Shown here: piece after piece, positions 11,213 through 22,458 of the stretch
Numbering within the stretch: position 1 is the first letter of the stretch
Layout of the letters: every line of letters begins with the position of its first letter
Assembly: GCA_029339195.1 (NCBI GenBank)
Contig: JAPTJF010000014.1
Span: 124,001 to 188,000 of the forward strand
Source of the DNA: Micractinium sp. NFX-FRZ
Lineage: Eukaryota > Chlorophyta > Trebouxiophyceae > Chlorellales > Chlorellaceae
DNA length: 64,000 bases
Reading direction: 5' to 3'
The notes under the pieces: model-generated
What the model saw: the letters and a program-made list of their open reading frames with translations, nothing else
Databases searched by the model: none
What the model was told of the DNA's origin: nothing
Program-made: the position numbers and the translations under genes

Positions 11213-13955
11213 ATGGAGCGACCGCTCGCCCACACAGCCCGGTCCCAGCTCCTTCGAGTCGCACCTGCGGTTGCTGCAAGCCCTAGCGGAGCGCGGTGAG
11301 TGGGCCTCGAGGTGACCCTAGGTCAGGGGAAGATCTCGCTGTTGCCCCCGACCTCCAGCCGAGGGCAGGGGGTCTGCCGCCGGTCCTGCCGCCACCGCTG
11401 CCTGCTGCCGTGCGTTGCCCGCTCGCTGCACACAGCAAACGCTACTCTTGGAGGGAGCAGGGGAGGCTGCACCTCAAACCCACCTGTGACCCGTCGCCTG
11501 CAGGAGACGAGCCGCCGCGGCATGGCCGCCCCGTGCTGACAGCAGCAGCAGCGCGGCAGCACCCACGAGCAGCAGTAGCAGCAGCAGCACAGTGCTGCGG
11601 CCACGCAAGACCGACATAACTGACGCCAACTTCCCAGTAGACGCAGAAGGCCGCACGTACCACCTGGGCACGCGGCGAGGCGAGGTCGCCAACCGCATCC
11701 TGTCTGTGGGCTCTGAGAAGCGGGCGCTCATGCTGGCAGAATACCTGCAGCCGGCGGCGCCTGGGCGGGGCCTGTTCATGCTGGAGAGCAGCCGCGGCTT
11801 CCTCACCATCACAGGTGAGCAGGCATAGGGCGGGGTGGCAAGGTGGCAGAGGGTCAAGAGGCTGCAAATGATTGGCTGGGTGTCTGGCTTGTCGGGGGAT
11901 GTGTGCAGCATCCGCATGCACTTGCGGCCTGCTGTCTTGTCACCTGCTCTACGCACCGTCTCGGCACCTGGGCTCAGTTGGCATTCTTACAATGTGCACG
12001 TGCACAGTGTGATTAGTACCCTGCCCGTTGCTCCCACTGCTGCGCCGGCAGGCCGTTATATGGACATCCCTGTCTCCATCATCGTCACTCACATGGGGGC
12101 TGCAAATGCCGACTTTGTGGTGCGGGAGAACAGGTGCGTGGGTGTGGGCGCATGTGCGAGTGTGTCTTGGATGGGTGGGCAGGTCTTCGTGACATTGTTG
12201 CAAGTGGAGTCCCGGGCTCTCCTGCACCCTCACGGTGCCCACACGGGCGGCACTTGGGCTGCCATGCGCCATGTGCACGCCTGCACGGTGCTGCCGGACA
12301 AGGCTGCCCGACTGCCTGCGCCTGCGACTGCACACCCACGCTGCGCCTGCCTGACGACCGTGTTGCTGGCTCGCCCTGCACACTGCACGTGCAGAGCGGT
12401 GGTGGAGGGTGAGATGGCGTTCGTCCGGCTGGGCACGTGCGGCGCCCTGCAGCCGCCGGCACGGCTGGGGTCGTTTGTGGTGGCGGAGCCGGGGGCCTTC
12501 CTCATACGGTGGGTGCACGCACGCCTGCTCTTGTACGAGGGATGCGGGCACCTTGCTGGGAGCGCTGCTTGCAGAGCTGGCTGGTGGGGTGAGCTGGCTT
12601 GCTAGTGCACCCAGTTGCCACAGCTGCTCCTGCAGGCAGTGTGTCTGAATTGCTGGCGCCACTGCACCGCGCTGCGCCCCCGCCTCAGCCTGTCTCTGCT
12701 GCCTGCTGCCGGTGTGCAGGCGCAACCCCGACGCGTTCAGCCCAGAGGGCGAGGCGCTGGGCCTGGCACCCTACTCCTTCAGCCAGCCTATTCCTTCGGA
12801 CCCGGTGCTGTCGCTGGCGCTGCAGCTGGAGGCGGCGCGGCTGCTGGGGCCGGAGGGTGTGTGCTGCGGGCTGAACGCCACCGCGGATTCGTTCTATAGC
12901 AGCCAGGGCAGGTGGGTGCCCTGAATGGGAGGGTGTCGTCATCGCTGGGCTGGGGTGCCCCCAGGTGCCAGGCCAAGTAATGGAGCTGCATTTTACTGCT
13001 CTGTCCTGAGCAGCATGCCTGCCTGCCTCACCCCTGCCTGCCTGCCTGCCTGCCTACCTGCCTACCTGCCTGCCTCACTCCTGATCAAGCTGCGCCCCTG
13101 TGCCTGTTGCTTCCTTACGACTAGCCTGAGTGGTTGTGCAGCTGATAAGACGAAGTATTGACAGCCACATTGATTACTCAAACTGTGCTGCTTCATGCAG
13201 GCGGTCCCAGTGGTTTGAAGACCACAACGAGACGCTGCTGGCTGACCTGCTGGCGCACCACCCGGGGACGGTGACGCTTGAGATGGAGACGGCACAGCTG
13301 CTGGATCTGGCGCGCTGCAGCCGCGGCAGCATACGGGCGGCAGCGGGGGTCATCGCGCTGGCAGACCGGCAGTCCAATGGTGGGTGGGTGGCTGTGGGGG
13401 GCATTCTCAAGGGAAGGGAGGGGAGAGGGGAGGGGGCAGCCTATGCACCTGCACAGCTGCAGGGTCATGACACTGGCACATCGGAAGGCCGATGGTGGGC
13501 GTGTGGGAGAGAGAGAGCCGGGGGAAAGGGCAGGGAGGGGGTGATGAGCTGTGTGGCGCAGCAGGAGGGTGCATAGCTGTTGGGTAGGTGGGACGGTGAT
13601 TCGACCATAGTGGTGGCCCTCTCAGCTCATCTTGCAGGCACCCCCGCCCAAACCTCACCGTGAGCATCAGGAGAGTGTGCAGCCCTGCCCGTTCAAATGG
13701 CTGCTGCTCTATGCGTCGCCCAGTACGCTTGTATCTCACTTGCCCTCCCCACTTGACCCTCCCTTAACCCTCCCACTTGACCCTCCCTTGACCCTCCCAC
13801 TTGACCTGCCCCGCGCAGACTTCCTGGGCGCTGAGCGCATCGAGCAGCTGGAGCGGCTGGCGGGGCAGGCGTGCCTGGCGGCGCTGGCCAGGACGGAGCT
13901 GGCAGACACCTGGGGCGCGCACAACGGCTCGGGACCGCCCGTCTGGCACCACTGA
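11213..13955 (+). CDS. Uridine phosphorylase-like (PNP/UDP phosphorylase superfamily)
   Basis: Seven exons, 11213-11295, 11504-11814, 12052-12133, 12395-12508, 12720-12911, 13201-13379 and 13819-13955, encode 365 residues with consistent phases. The fold is the nucleoside phosphorylase-I family that cleaves (deoxy)nucleosides with phosphate. Motifs in order are DITDANFPVDAEGRTYHLG, ANRILSVGSEKRA, DIPVSIIVTHMGAANADFVV, FVRLGTCGALQP (phosphate/nucleoside pocket region), and TLEMETAQLLDLA, the Glu-Met-Glu ribose-binding motif. The first about 60 residues are Ala/Ser/Arg-rich and may be a targeting peptide. Similarity is closest, in my judgement, to eukaryotic uridine phosphorylases of the protist and algal type; nucleoside preference cannot be read from sequence alone. 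Confidence 0.85.
13464..13503 (+). repeat. Echo of exon 6 donor edge in uridine phosphorylase intron 6
   Basis: About 40 bases resembling 13349-13388, spanning the exon 6 end and its GTGGG donor, recur 115 bp downstream inside the intron with several mismatches. Confidence 0.65.
13748..13806. repeat. Short tandem repeat (ACTTGACCCTCCC-like) in intron 6
   Basis: Three imperfect copies of a CTTGACCCTCCC unit occur just upstream of the exon 7 acceptor. Confidence 0.7.
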
Positions 13956-14797
13956 GCAGGCAGATGACGGAAACAGACGCAACAGGCGTGAGGTGCCAGC
14001 GTCTCTGCCTGTCCTGCCCTGCTAGCACGGCAGTGGCTCTGGCCCTCTGCCCCACCCTGGCCGTGTGCGTCCAGTTTTTTGCCGCCCTCCACACCCCTTT
14101 TTCGGGGCGCCCTGCCGTTGCGCCACGCCATCACAACTGTTTCTCACACCTGCGCGCAAGCCCCTGGCGTGCTTGTTCTGTACCATAGCCCATCTCACTC
14201 CGTATCAATCTGCCGTCACTCATTGTTTGTGCTCCCACTACCGCTGCCACTGTTGCTTTGCTTCCGTCATATTTAATAAGGTTCTAGCCATCTGCTCACA
14301 CACTTGACCACCCCCATTTCTTCTGCGGTTCAACAAGTGTAATTGACACGTTTCAGGAGCTGGCAGTGCCGATGGGCAGCAGTCTGCAGGCCTTTGCCGG
14401 CTCACCCTACCAGAAGCCGACCCTTGCTCAGGGAGTGGGTGCTTCCCGGTGCTGAGCTGGGTGCTGGGTTGTTGCACCAGCACTGGCAGCAGCTGGAGCA
14501 GCAGGCAGCACTGCAAGTGGAGCTGTGTGGTGCGGTGCGGTGGGTTGTGGCGGGTGTACGTGTGGGCCCCGCGTCAGCGTCCACTGTCAACCTTTTACGA
14601 TAGATAGGGCCTTCTGTAGGGCAGTAAGCGCTTGCAGACACATTGGATAAAATGTGTGCCACCTGCATCCCTCCCCACCCGTGCACCCGCCTGTGCCGCT
14701 CAGTGCGCTGCACCGCCCTGCCTGCGGCTGTTCCTTGTGCGGCAGGCTGCTGCAACAATCGCGTTGCGCTCCCCGTGTGGTTCACATTATCTCCGCA
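13956..14797. other. Intergenic region containing a MYND-family relic
   Basis: 3' flank of the uridine phosphorylase gene and 5' flank of the TPR-hydrolase gene. Apart from the relic at 14415-14540 and a TGTAA at 14338-14342, nothing was recognised. Confidence 0.4.
14415..14540 (+). pseudogene. Relic of the MYND-protein family (pre-MYND helix)
   Basis: The plus strand reads LLREWVLPGAELGAGLL followed by HQHWQQLEQQAALQVEL. In the two MYND genes at 40.6-48.7 kb the equivalent segments are LLRERVLPSAEQAARLL and RQHWQQAEQQAALQLEL. The MYND finger that should follow is absent, and the frame then runs into unrelated sequence. This is a truncated, opposite-strand copy about 26 kb from the tandem pair. 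Confidence 0.7.
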
Positions 14798-17367
14798 ATG
14801 GATGCGGCCGCGCTGAAAGCGCTCGGCAATGCCCAGTTTGCAGCTCGCGAGTACGAGGCTGCTATCGACAGCTACAGCAAAGCGCTTGATGTCATGAACA
14901 CTCAGGAGCAGCCCGAGGGGATGCACTTGGTCTATGGCAATAGGTGCCCACCACCGCCGCCTCCGTCGCGGGCCCGCCCCGCTTCCACGCCTGCACAGCT
15001 CGCTGCCTGCCTGACTTTTTCTCCTGCCTGTTTGTGCAACCTCATGCGTGCATGAACGGAATCGAGCCGTGGAGTCTGCCTGCCCATCCCTGCCCCCCTG
15101 TGGCCTGCAGAGCGGCCGCGGCACTGAAGCTGCGGCGGTGGGCGGCAGCCCTGCAGGATGCTGAGGCAGCTCTTGCTGTCCAGCCACGCTGGGCCAAGGC
15201 CCTCTTTCGCAAAGCAGCGGCGCTCCAGGGCCTAGGCCGCATGGCAGCGGCAGCAGCAGCGGCGCAGCAGGCACTGCAGGCAGAGCCTGGCAATAAGGAT
15301 GTCCAGGCGTTGCTGCGGCAGTTGGAGCGGGCTATGCCAGCTTCAGGGGAACCAGCAGCGGCTGCAGGAGGAGCGGCAGCAGCGGCAGCAGCAGCAGGCG
15401 TGCCGCCCGCAGCACCCAGCGGGCCACGCAAGCCGGCGCCCACGGCGGCGTGCCTGCCGCGCCTGCTGGTGGGCGCTCCCTGGGAGTTTGTTCCAGCAGC
15501 AGACGGCGTGGATGAGAACCTGCTGCTGCTGTTCCACGGCCTGGGCGACCGCCCTGCAGCCTTTGCTGCGCTGGCACGCAGGATGGCCCTGCCCCAGGTG
15601 CGCAGCCGCTTGAGAGTGTGGGGGCTGGGCATATTGAAGTTGTTGCCCCGTTGCTGCCGCTGCAGCGGCGCTCGGCTGCTGACTGGAGGGGCTGGGGGTG
15701 GCGGTTGTTGCACCGTCGCCGCCGTTGCAGCCTGCGCCCCCACAGTTTGCCATAAGTGAAGGCGTATGCCTAGTGATGCACCCCCCTGATCTGTGCTTCC
15801 CGCCTGCCTGCCTGCCTGCCTGCCTTGCCTCTGCCCACCCTGCCCCTACCTGGCCCTGGCCCCACTCCCGCCTGCAGACCGCCGCGCTGGCGCTGGGCGG
15901 GCCTCAGGAGGTGCCGTTCAGCGATGGGGGGCGCAGCTGGTACACCGTGTTCAACGAGGAGTTTGAGCTCATCCAGGTCAGCAGCGCCTGCTTCACCCCT
16001 CTGGATGCAGTTGGAAAGTGCTGGGGTCCTGGTTGGGTCCTGGTTTGGTCCTGGTTAAAGGTTGGGTATCCTGTGTCGTATGAGGTGGTTAAAGGTTTAA
16101 TTTAGGTCAGCGCCGCCTCTAAACTGGCTGCAATGCCTCGGGAGGATGTGTGGCTGCAAAATGGTAATCATGGGGCTCCGGGCAGACTGGCTGCAGGGTG
16201 TGCTGTGCATCGTTGCTGTGCATCACCCATCATGCCTGCCTGCCTGCCTCCCGTTCCATGCTGCCCCTGCAGGGTCGCCCCGGGGAGCAGCGCCGCATTC
16301 ACAGCCTGCAGCAGGTGGTGGCGGCCCTGCAGCAGTTGCTGGCAAACCTGCAGGGCAGCTGCGGCTACGAGCCCCGCTGCATCCACTTGCTGGGGTTCAG
16401 CCAGGTGAGGGGGCGGTTGGCAGGGTGGCATATGCAGCAGGGGAGCATGGCATGTCCGCAACCTTTGCTGCCTGCCACTGGACATTGCCTTTGTGAGTGG
16501 CAAAACCCTGGCACCCAGTCCACGTTGTTGCCTGCCGGGTGTTTTGGAAGGTGGCTAGTAAGCTGCAATGCCAAGCTGCCCCATTGCGGCAGCATGCCGG
16601 TGTGCCATCTCAACTATGCGTTCGTGCATGTCCGCCGCCCTGCAGGGCGGCACGGTTGCGCTGGAGCTCGCGCGGCAGCAGCAGGCCTGCGGGCAGCCGC
16701 TGGGCAGCTGCGTGGCTGTGTCAGCCTCCCTGCTGCCCGAGCAGCTGCCGGAGCTGCAGCAGGCGGCGGCGCAGCAGGCAGGCGGTGCAGGCGGCTCCGG
16801 CGGTGCCGGCATGGCAGGCAGCGTGGGGGGCGGTGGTGTGCTCATCACCAGGGGCAGTCAGGACAAGGTTGTGAGCCAGCAGGCGGTGGATCAGACAGCG
16901 GCAGTGCTGGGCGCGCTGGGCATGGCGGTGGAGTGCTGCAGCGTGCCGGGCAAAGCGCACGCTATGCCGCAGGTGCGGCGCAGCATCACATGCGGTGCAT
17001 GCTGTGGCCCTGCTGTGCTGGCGTTGTTGCGGAGTGTCATGCAGCGTGCATGCCTTGATGTGTGGCTTCGCTTCTTAAGCGCTGCTGCCGTGGCTCTTCT
17101 CACTCATTGCTGTCCCTCGCCCTCGTCAGCATCGCTTGACCAAGTTCAGGCCACCCCCCCCCTCCCTGCAACCCCCGGCTGCAGAGCGAGGCGGAGATGC
17201 GGCAGCTGATGCAGTTTTGGGCAAAGCGCCTCAGCAGGCGGCCCACTGCGGCCGACCTGCCACCTGAGGCGGCGGGGGCAGCGGGGGAGCTGCTGGAGAT
17301 TCGTCCAGGGGAGGTGTCGATCGAACTTGTGGGAGAGGACGGGGCGGCGGCGGAAGGGCCGCGGTAG
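14798..17367 (+). CDS. TPR domain fused to an alpha/beta hydrolase (Abhydrolase_2-like)
   Basis: Six exons, 14798-14943, 15111-15597, 15878-15976, 16273-16404, 16646-16972 and 17185-17367, encode 457 residues. Residues 1-130 form tetratricopeptide repeats (ALKALGNAQFAAREYEAAID, then WAAALQDAEAALAVQP and RWAKALFRKAAALQGLG). An Ala/Pro linker leads into a serine hydrolase of the carboxylesterase/acyl-protein thioesterase type. It starts LLLLFHGLGDRPAAFAALA, has the nucleophile elbow GFSQGG (split exactly between exons 4 and 5), a likely acid Asp in TRGSQDKVV and a likely catalytic His in PGKAHAMP. A Gly-rich insert separates the elbow from the acid. No signal peptide is seen, so it is probably cytosolic. 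Substrate unknown; the TPR part may bind a chaperone or partner. Confidence 0.83.
15792..15828. repeat. CCTG tandem repeat in intron
   Basis: GCCT/CCTG units are repeated in the intron between exons 2 and 3 of the TPR-hydrolase gene. Confidence 0.7.
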
Positions 17368-17461
17368 TGCGGTGCGGCATGCGGCCAAGGCAGTTAGGCA
17401 CTGTGGGAGTGCACTTGCAGCCCCTTATGCTTACACAAGTGGTGTAGAGGGCCCTCTGATG

Positions 17462-17466
17462 TGTAA
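17462..17466 (+). terminator. TGTAA polyadenylation signal candidate
   Basis: TGTAA lies 94 bases after the TPR-hydrolase stop codon, a typical chlorophyte distance. Confidence 0.5.
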
Positions 17467-17658
17467 ATATGTTCAGCAAGCGCCTGCTCGCAGGCCTGTG
17501 CCTGGCGGTGCCTGGTGGTCGGACCGCCTGCGTACTGCAGGCACCAGCACTACATCCTGGGGTTCTTGCCGCTGTGCAGCATCTTTCAGAATCAAACGGA
17601 CCTGCTGATCGGCCGTCGTGTTCCGCTGGCAGGCAGTGGCCTGGGCTCACGAGGCGGC

Positions 17659-20600
17659 ATGGAGGTCATTCGCCCCTCGCTCAATTTCCTGCCCCGCACA
17701 GCCTTGGTGGCGGTCGGGCGCAGCTATCGGTGGGTTCTTGAGATCTAGCGCAAGTGATCGGACGACGCGGCTGGGTTTGAGAGAGCCTCTGTTGCGGCCG
17801 CCGCCGCTACCGCCGCTGCTGATGGCACCAGTGCACAGGCACACCACGCACTGTGCTGCCCTGTGCCTAATCGCTTCTTCCTTCACCTGGTTCGCCTGTT
17901 TCATGCTGTGCAGGTATGCAGATGTCCTGTCCTCGGCCCTGACGGCATGCCGCCAGCTGGAGGGCAGGGCCCCAGCAGCGGCAGCGGCGCAGCCAGTGGC
18001 GGGCGCAGGCCCCCGTGTGGCGCTGATGTGTGACCCTGGGGCCGCATATGTGGCTGGCACGTATGCCACCTGGATGCACGGCGGCATCGCGGTGCCGCTG
18101 TGCCTCTCCCACCCCGATAGGCAAGCAAGCATGTGCTGCCGCCGCCGCTGCTGCTGCTTGCGCATGCAACCACACAGCACTGCGGTCGTCCCTTGGCTGC
18201 CTATCCTGCCTTCTCTTTGTTGTGCATGCGCTCTCCCACACCCGCCGTCCAATCAATCCTTGTATTTATGCAGGGAGCTGCAGTACGTGATGGAGGACGC
18301 TGAGGTGGCGTCTGTCCTAGTCAGCGAGCGCCATGCGGACCGCATGGCCAGCCTGGCACGAGTGAGTGTTGAGTGTTGGGAAGTGACGGCTGCGCCTGCG
18401 GCTCCGATCCAGAGTGCGCCAACTGCGGAGCTGTTGCTCTGCCAACTACTCTGTGTTCCTGGAGCCTTTTGCTTCCCACGTTTTGCTTCCAAGGAACAGC
18501 ACGCTCCCCTGCCGCCCTGCTTATCAGACACCATGCCGGCTTGTCAAAACACATGTTGCCCATTGCAGCCCTTTGGTGCCGATGTGCTGCTGGTCGAGGA
18601 GCGGCACCAGGAGGAGCCGGGGCAGACGGTGGAGGAGCGGCAGTCGGCGGAGCTGCGGCGGGAGGTGGGGATGCGGCTGGAGGGTCAGGGCGCGGGAGAC
18701 GGCGCCCTCATCATATACACCAGCGGCACCACCGGCCGCCCAAAAGGTGGGGTGCAGGGGAGCCTGCAGCTGGGATGCGCCCGACGGGGTGTTGCCTGGT
18801 CACACTGCCCGGCCAGGCAAGCCGTGCAGCACCCTGCAGAGCGTGCAGAGCGCACCCCTGGGGGCAATCTGCATCCGCCTCCCAATTGGGAGCATGGCTC
18901 GCTTCTGTCCATGCGGCCTGATGTTCCTGTGTCTTGCCATGCGCTGTGCACGGTGCCCGCCCTGCCTGCAGGCGCTCTGCACACGCACGCCAGCCTGGCG
19001 GCCATGGTGGACACGCTGTGCACGGCGTGGGGCTGGGAGGAAAGCGACCGCATCCTGCACACCCTCCCGCTGCACCACGTGCATGGCATCGTGAACGCGC
19101 TGCTGTGTGCTCTGCGCACAGGTGGGCGGGGCAGCGTGCAGGATGTGACGGCAGGCGGGCGGAGGGGCAGGCTAGCAGGCAGGCGGGCAGGCACAATGAC
19201 AGGCAGGATGGCAAGGCTTCAAGAGTTGAAGCGGGGCATGAGAAGCATGATGGTCTGGCCACCACTGAGACTGCTCACATCTGTGCCCGCCTGGTGCCTC
19301 TCATCTCTGACACACCACAGGCGCCTGTGTGGAGATGCTGCCCAAGTTCTCTCCCAGCGAAGTTTGGCAGCACCTGGAGGTGGGTCCGTCCTGCCCTGCT
19401 GCAGCAATGACTTCTTGCTGCAGCACTGAACCACAACAGGGCCCGCTGCCTGTGCACCTGCTGTGCTGCCGCTGCTGCTTCAGACCACGCGCATCATGCT
19501 GCTGCCTTCCAGGCCTCTCTCATCGCCTGCCCAATATACACTCTCTGCCCCTGCTCGATAATCCACTCAATATCCTTCACCTGCTGGCTCCGTGACTCGT
19601 GGACTTGAAATGTAGTGGTGATGCTTTACCGGACCAACTTACTGCCAGCCCCTTGCCTCGATTCTCTTGTGCAGCGCGAGGAGGACCCTGTGACTGTGTT
19701 CATGGGGGTGCCCACCATGTACAGCCACCTGCTGAGCTGGCATGACACCCAAATGGATGAGCGGCAGCAGGCGGCGGCGGCAGCCGCGGCACGCAGGGTA
19801 AGCCGGCCGCGGCTGCCCCTCGGGGCGGCAGGACGTGGGAAGGGCGGCCAGGCGGTTTGGGCAGCTCCCTGCTGCACAGCTTGTGGGAATTGGACTTGAC
19901 GGATTGGCACCTCTGCCAGCGTGGCATGCAATAGGATGCATCCCGTCTCTCCTGCATCTGTCATGAAGCAGCAATTTGATGATGTTGCCCCTCCCCTGCC
20001 CTCTGACCGCAGCTGCGCCTCACCGTGAGCGGCAGCGCGGCCTGCCCCGGCCCCATCATGCAGCGCTGGGAGCGGCTGTCAGGCAAGGCGCCTGCTGCTG
20101 CTGCTTGACGCTGCTCCTCCAACTGCCCCTGACTCATGCTCGCTCGCCTACCTCTGGCAGCCCATGTGTCGACTGAGCGAACTGCACCTGCACTTGCCAG
20201 CCAGCTCAGCAGCACTGCCCCTGACCCCGCCTTTCCGTGCATCACGCCAGCGGCTGCTGCAGTGGTGCGGACTCTTTCTCTCAGCTTCCCAGCCCAACCA
20301 ACGCCAGCTACTGCCAGGCTCCTTCTCTCTACACCTCCCTACAACAACACTGTTGTGTGCAGGGCAGCGGCTGCTGGAGCGGTACGGCATGACCGAGACG
20401 GGCATGCTGCTTGGGAACCCGTACCAGGGGGCGGAGCGGCGGCCGGAGACGGTGGGGCAGCCCTTCCCAGGTGTGCGCGTGCGCATCGCCCACGCGGACG
20501 GCAGCGACGCGGGCGCAGGCAAGTGGGCGGGGGCAGGCATGCACCTTGGGGCGAATGCGCGTGCAGGACAAGTGCAACACAGGCGGCATCCAAAATCTGG

Positions 20601-22458
20601 CCCCGCTTCTCCGCCAGGCCAGCATGGTCGGCCCTGCCTTGCGCCCGCCTTACGTGCTCCCGCTCTGGAACCCTGCCCTGGCTGCCCTGCCACACCTTAT
20701 GATACACGCCAGCGTAACATCACTCATGTGTTTGGCCATTTTCAACGCCCTTGCAGGCCCCGGGGAGCTGCGCGTGCAGGGCCCGCAGCTGTTCCGGGAG
20801 TACTGGAAGCGGCCAGAGGCCACGGCCGAGGCGTTTGACGAGCAGGGCTTCTTCCTGACGGGTGCGCTGCGCTGCGCTGTGCTGCGCTGCGCTGCACCGT
20901 GTGCTGTGCTGCGCTGCGCCGTGTGCTGCGCAGGGCGGTGCTGTGCTGTGTGTTGTGCTGTGCCGTGCTGCACATGTGATGGCCGCTTCGTGGCCCTCAA
21001 AAGTGCTCTTGCCCGTCCGGGCGGGCTGCAGATCGCATACACAATCATCACAACGACTGCTGCCATCATATTTCCCCCACCACAAGCAGGCGACCCCACT
21101 GTGCTAGAAGGGGGCTACTATCAAATCACCCGCATGCTATGTGTAATGTAAATAAACATGCACTCCTGATCTCCCATGCGCAGGCGACACCGCTGTGCTG
21201 GAAGGGGGATACTACAAGCTGCTGGGGCGGACCTCGGTGGACATCATCAAACACGGCGGGTACAAGGTGGGGAGGAGGAGGGAGGGGCAGCTGGGAGGCT
21301 GGCAGGTGGAGGTGGCTGGGTGATGTGTAGCAGGGGCAGCAGGGCGCACTTCTGTCGACATCATCCAGCATGGGGGCTACAAGGTGGGGAGGGACAGCTG
21401 ACCCTAACAGGGTGGAGGTGGGTGGTGGTGGGTGCAGCAGGGGCAGCAGTGACGGGCGCTCACAGTGGGGTGCACTTCTGTGGCCATCATCAAGGCTTCT
21501 GCCCAGGGTCTTTGTACTGGGCGCGGCTTGCAAAGCTCTCCATGCTCTGTCTCGGCCCCTGACCGGCCCTGGTCGTTTCTCCCTGCACAATCGCCCTCAG
21601 TAAACCAACGACCCACTAGACCAGTCCCACCCTCCTGCCCCCTACCCAGCCCCGATCTCCGTGCTGGAAAATGAGAGCGCCCTCCTAGCACCCCCGCTGC
21701 CTGTAATCAAAACCTTCCCCTTCTTACCCGTACATACCACTTCCCCCACGCTCGCCTCTCCTGCACTCAACCAGATCTCTGCGCTGGAGGTGGAAAGCAT
21801 ACTGCTGGAGCACCCCGCGCTGGCTGAGGTGGCGGTGCTGGGCCTGCCGGACGAGGCGTATGGGGAGGTGCGCCCTGCACGCTGTGCATGGCATGCATGC
21901 TGTGCATGCTGTGCATGATGTATACGCATTCTCCAACTATGGAGTCTCCTGCCCCCCCGTGTGAGCTCCTGTGGGGCGGCGCCCAGATCTGCTTCTTGCT
22001 GCATGCACCCCCTCCTCACACTGCCCCCCTCCATGCTCTGCCCATTGGAGCACCCGCCCTCGCTCTTCCCCCGCAGCGCATCGCCGCGGTAGCGGCGCTC
22101 AAGGACGGCAGCAGCCTGACCCTCGATGAGCTGCGCACTTGGGCGGCTGCCAGCCTGGCGCCGTACCAGCTGCCCCAGGTGGTGCTGCTGCAGCCTGGCG
22201 GCAGCGGGAGGCACATGCTTGGAAGAACAGCACAGCGCTGCCCCAGCCTTAAGCCTGTCTGCTGTGCTGTTGCTTGCACTTGTCCCCACGGCCGACCCAC
22301 CTGCTCCTAGCTCACTCTCTCACCCCTGTTTGCTGCTGCAGGTGCTGGAGCTGGTGCCCGCCATCCCACGCAATGCGATGGGCAAGGTCAACAAAAAGGA
22401 GCTGCGGGTGCAACTCTTTCCCAAGCTGTTCCCCGCCACGGCCGCCGCCTCAGCCTGA
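17659..22458 (+). CDS. AAE13: Malonyl-CoA synthetase / acyl-activating enzyme 13-like
   Basis: Fourteen exons encode 533 residues: 17659-17729, 17914-18120, 18274-18361, 18569-18746, 18972-19121, 19321-19379, 19675-19797, 20013-20082, 20363-20518, 20757-20861, 21184-21266, 21775-21867, 22077-22178 and 22342-22458. The enzyme activates malonate to malonyl-CoA with ATP, for fatty-acid synthesis and malonate detoxification. The start MEVIRPS aligns with plant AAE13. Motifs are the P-loop IIYTSGTTGRPKG, LPLHHVHG, VFMGVPTMYSHLL, LERYGMTE, GRTSVDIIKHGGYK, ISALEVES, and the C-terminal catalytic Lys motif PRNAMGKVNKKEL. The donors of introns 2, 8 and 9 are GC rather than GT. No targeting peptide is evident from this start. 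Introns 10 and 11 carry decayed exon copies. Confidence 0.92.
20862..20975. repeat. GCTGCGCTGTGCT low-complexity repeat in intron 10
   Basis: A run of CTGCG/CTGTG units directly follows the exon 10 donor of the AAE13-like gene. Confidence 0.75.
21087..21151 (+). repeat. Echo of AAE13 exon 11 acceptor edge (potential poison exon)
   Basis: CAGGCGACCCCACTGTGCTA and what follows copies the true exon 11 start at 21181, 94 bp upstream of it. It keeps the AG acceptor and the reading phase but runs into TAA at 21149-21151, so its use would truncate the protein. Confidence 0.75.
21345..21494 (+). repeat. Two echoes of AAE13 exon 11 donor edge
   Basis: Positions 21345-21391 copy 21227-21273 (exon 11 end plus GTGGGGAGG donor), 118 bp downstream. 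A third, more decayed copy lies at 21472-21494, about 125 bp further. Confidence 0.75.
21650..21692 (+). repeat. Echo of AAE13 exon 12 acceptor edge
   Basis: ATCTCCGTGCTGGAAAATGA at 21655 resembles ATCTCTGCGCTGGAGGTGGA at 21775, offset 120 bp, inside intron 11. Confidence 0.65.

Noticed and set aside
16105..16130. Possible echo of TPR-hydrolase exon 3 donor edge
   Set aside because: The match around GGTCAGCGCCGCCT to 15974 onward is short and imperfect, too weak to separate from chance in this composition.
17469..17741. Upstream ATG as start of the AAE13-like gene
   Set aside because: It is in a different frame from the conserved protein. The ATG at 17659 gives MEVxR, aligned with the plant N-terminus.
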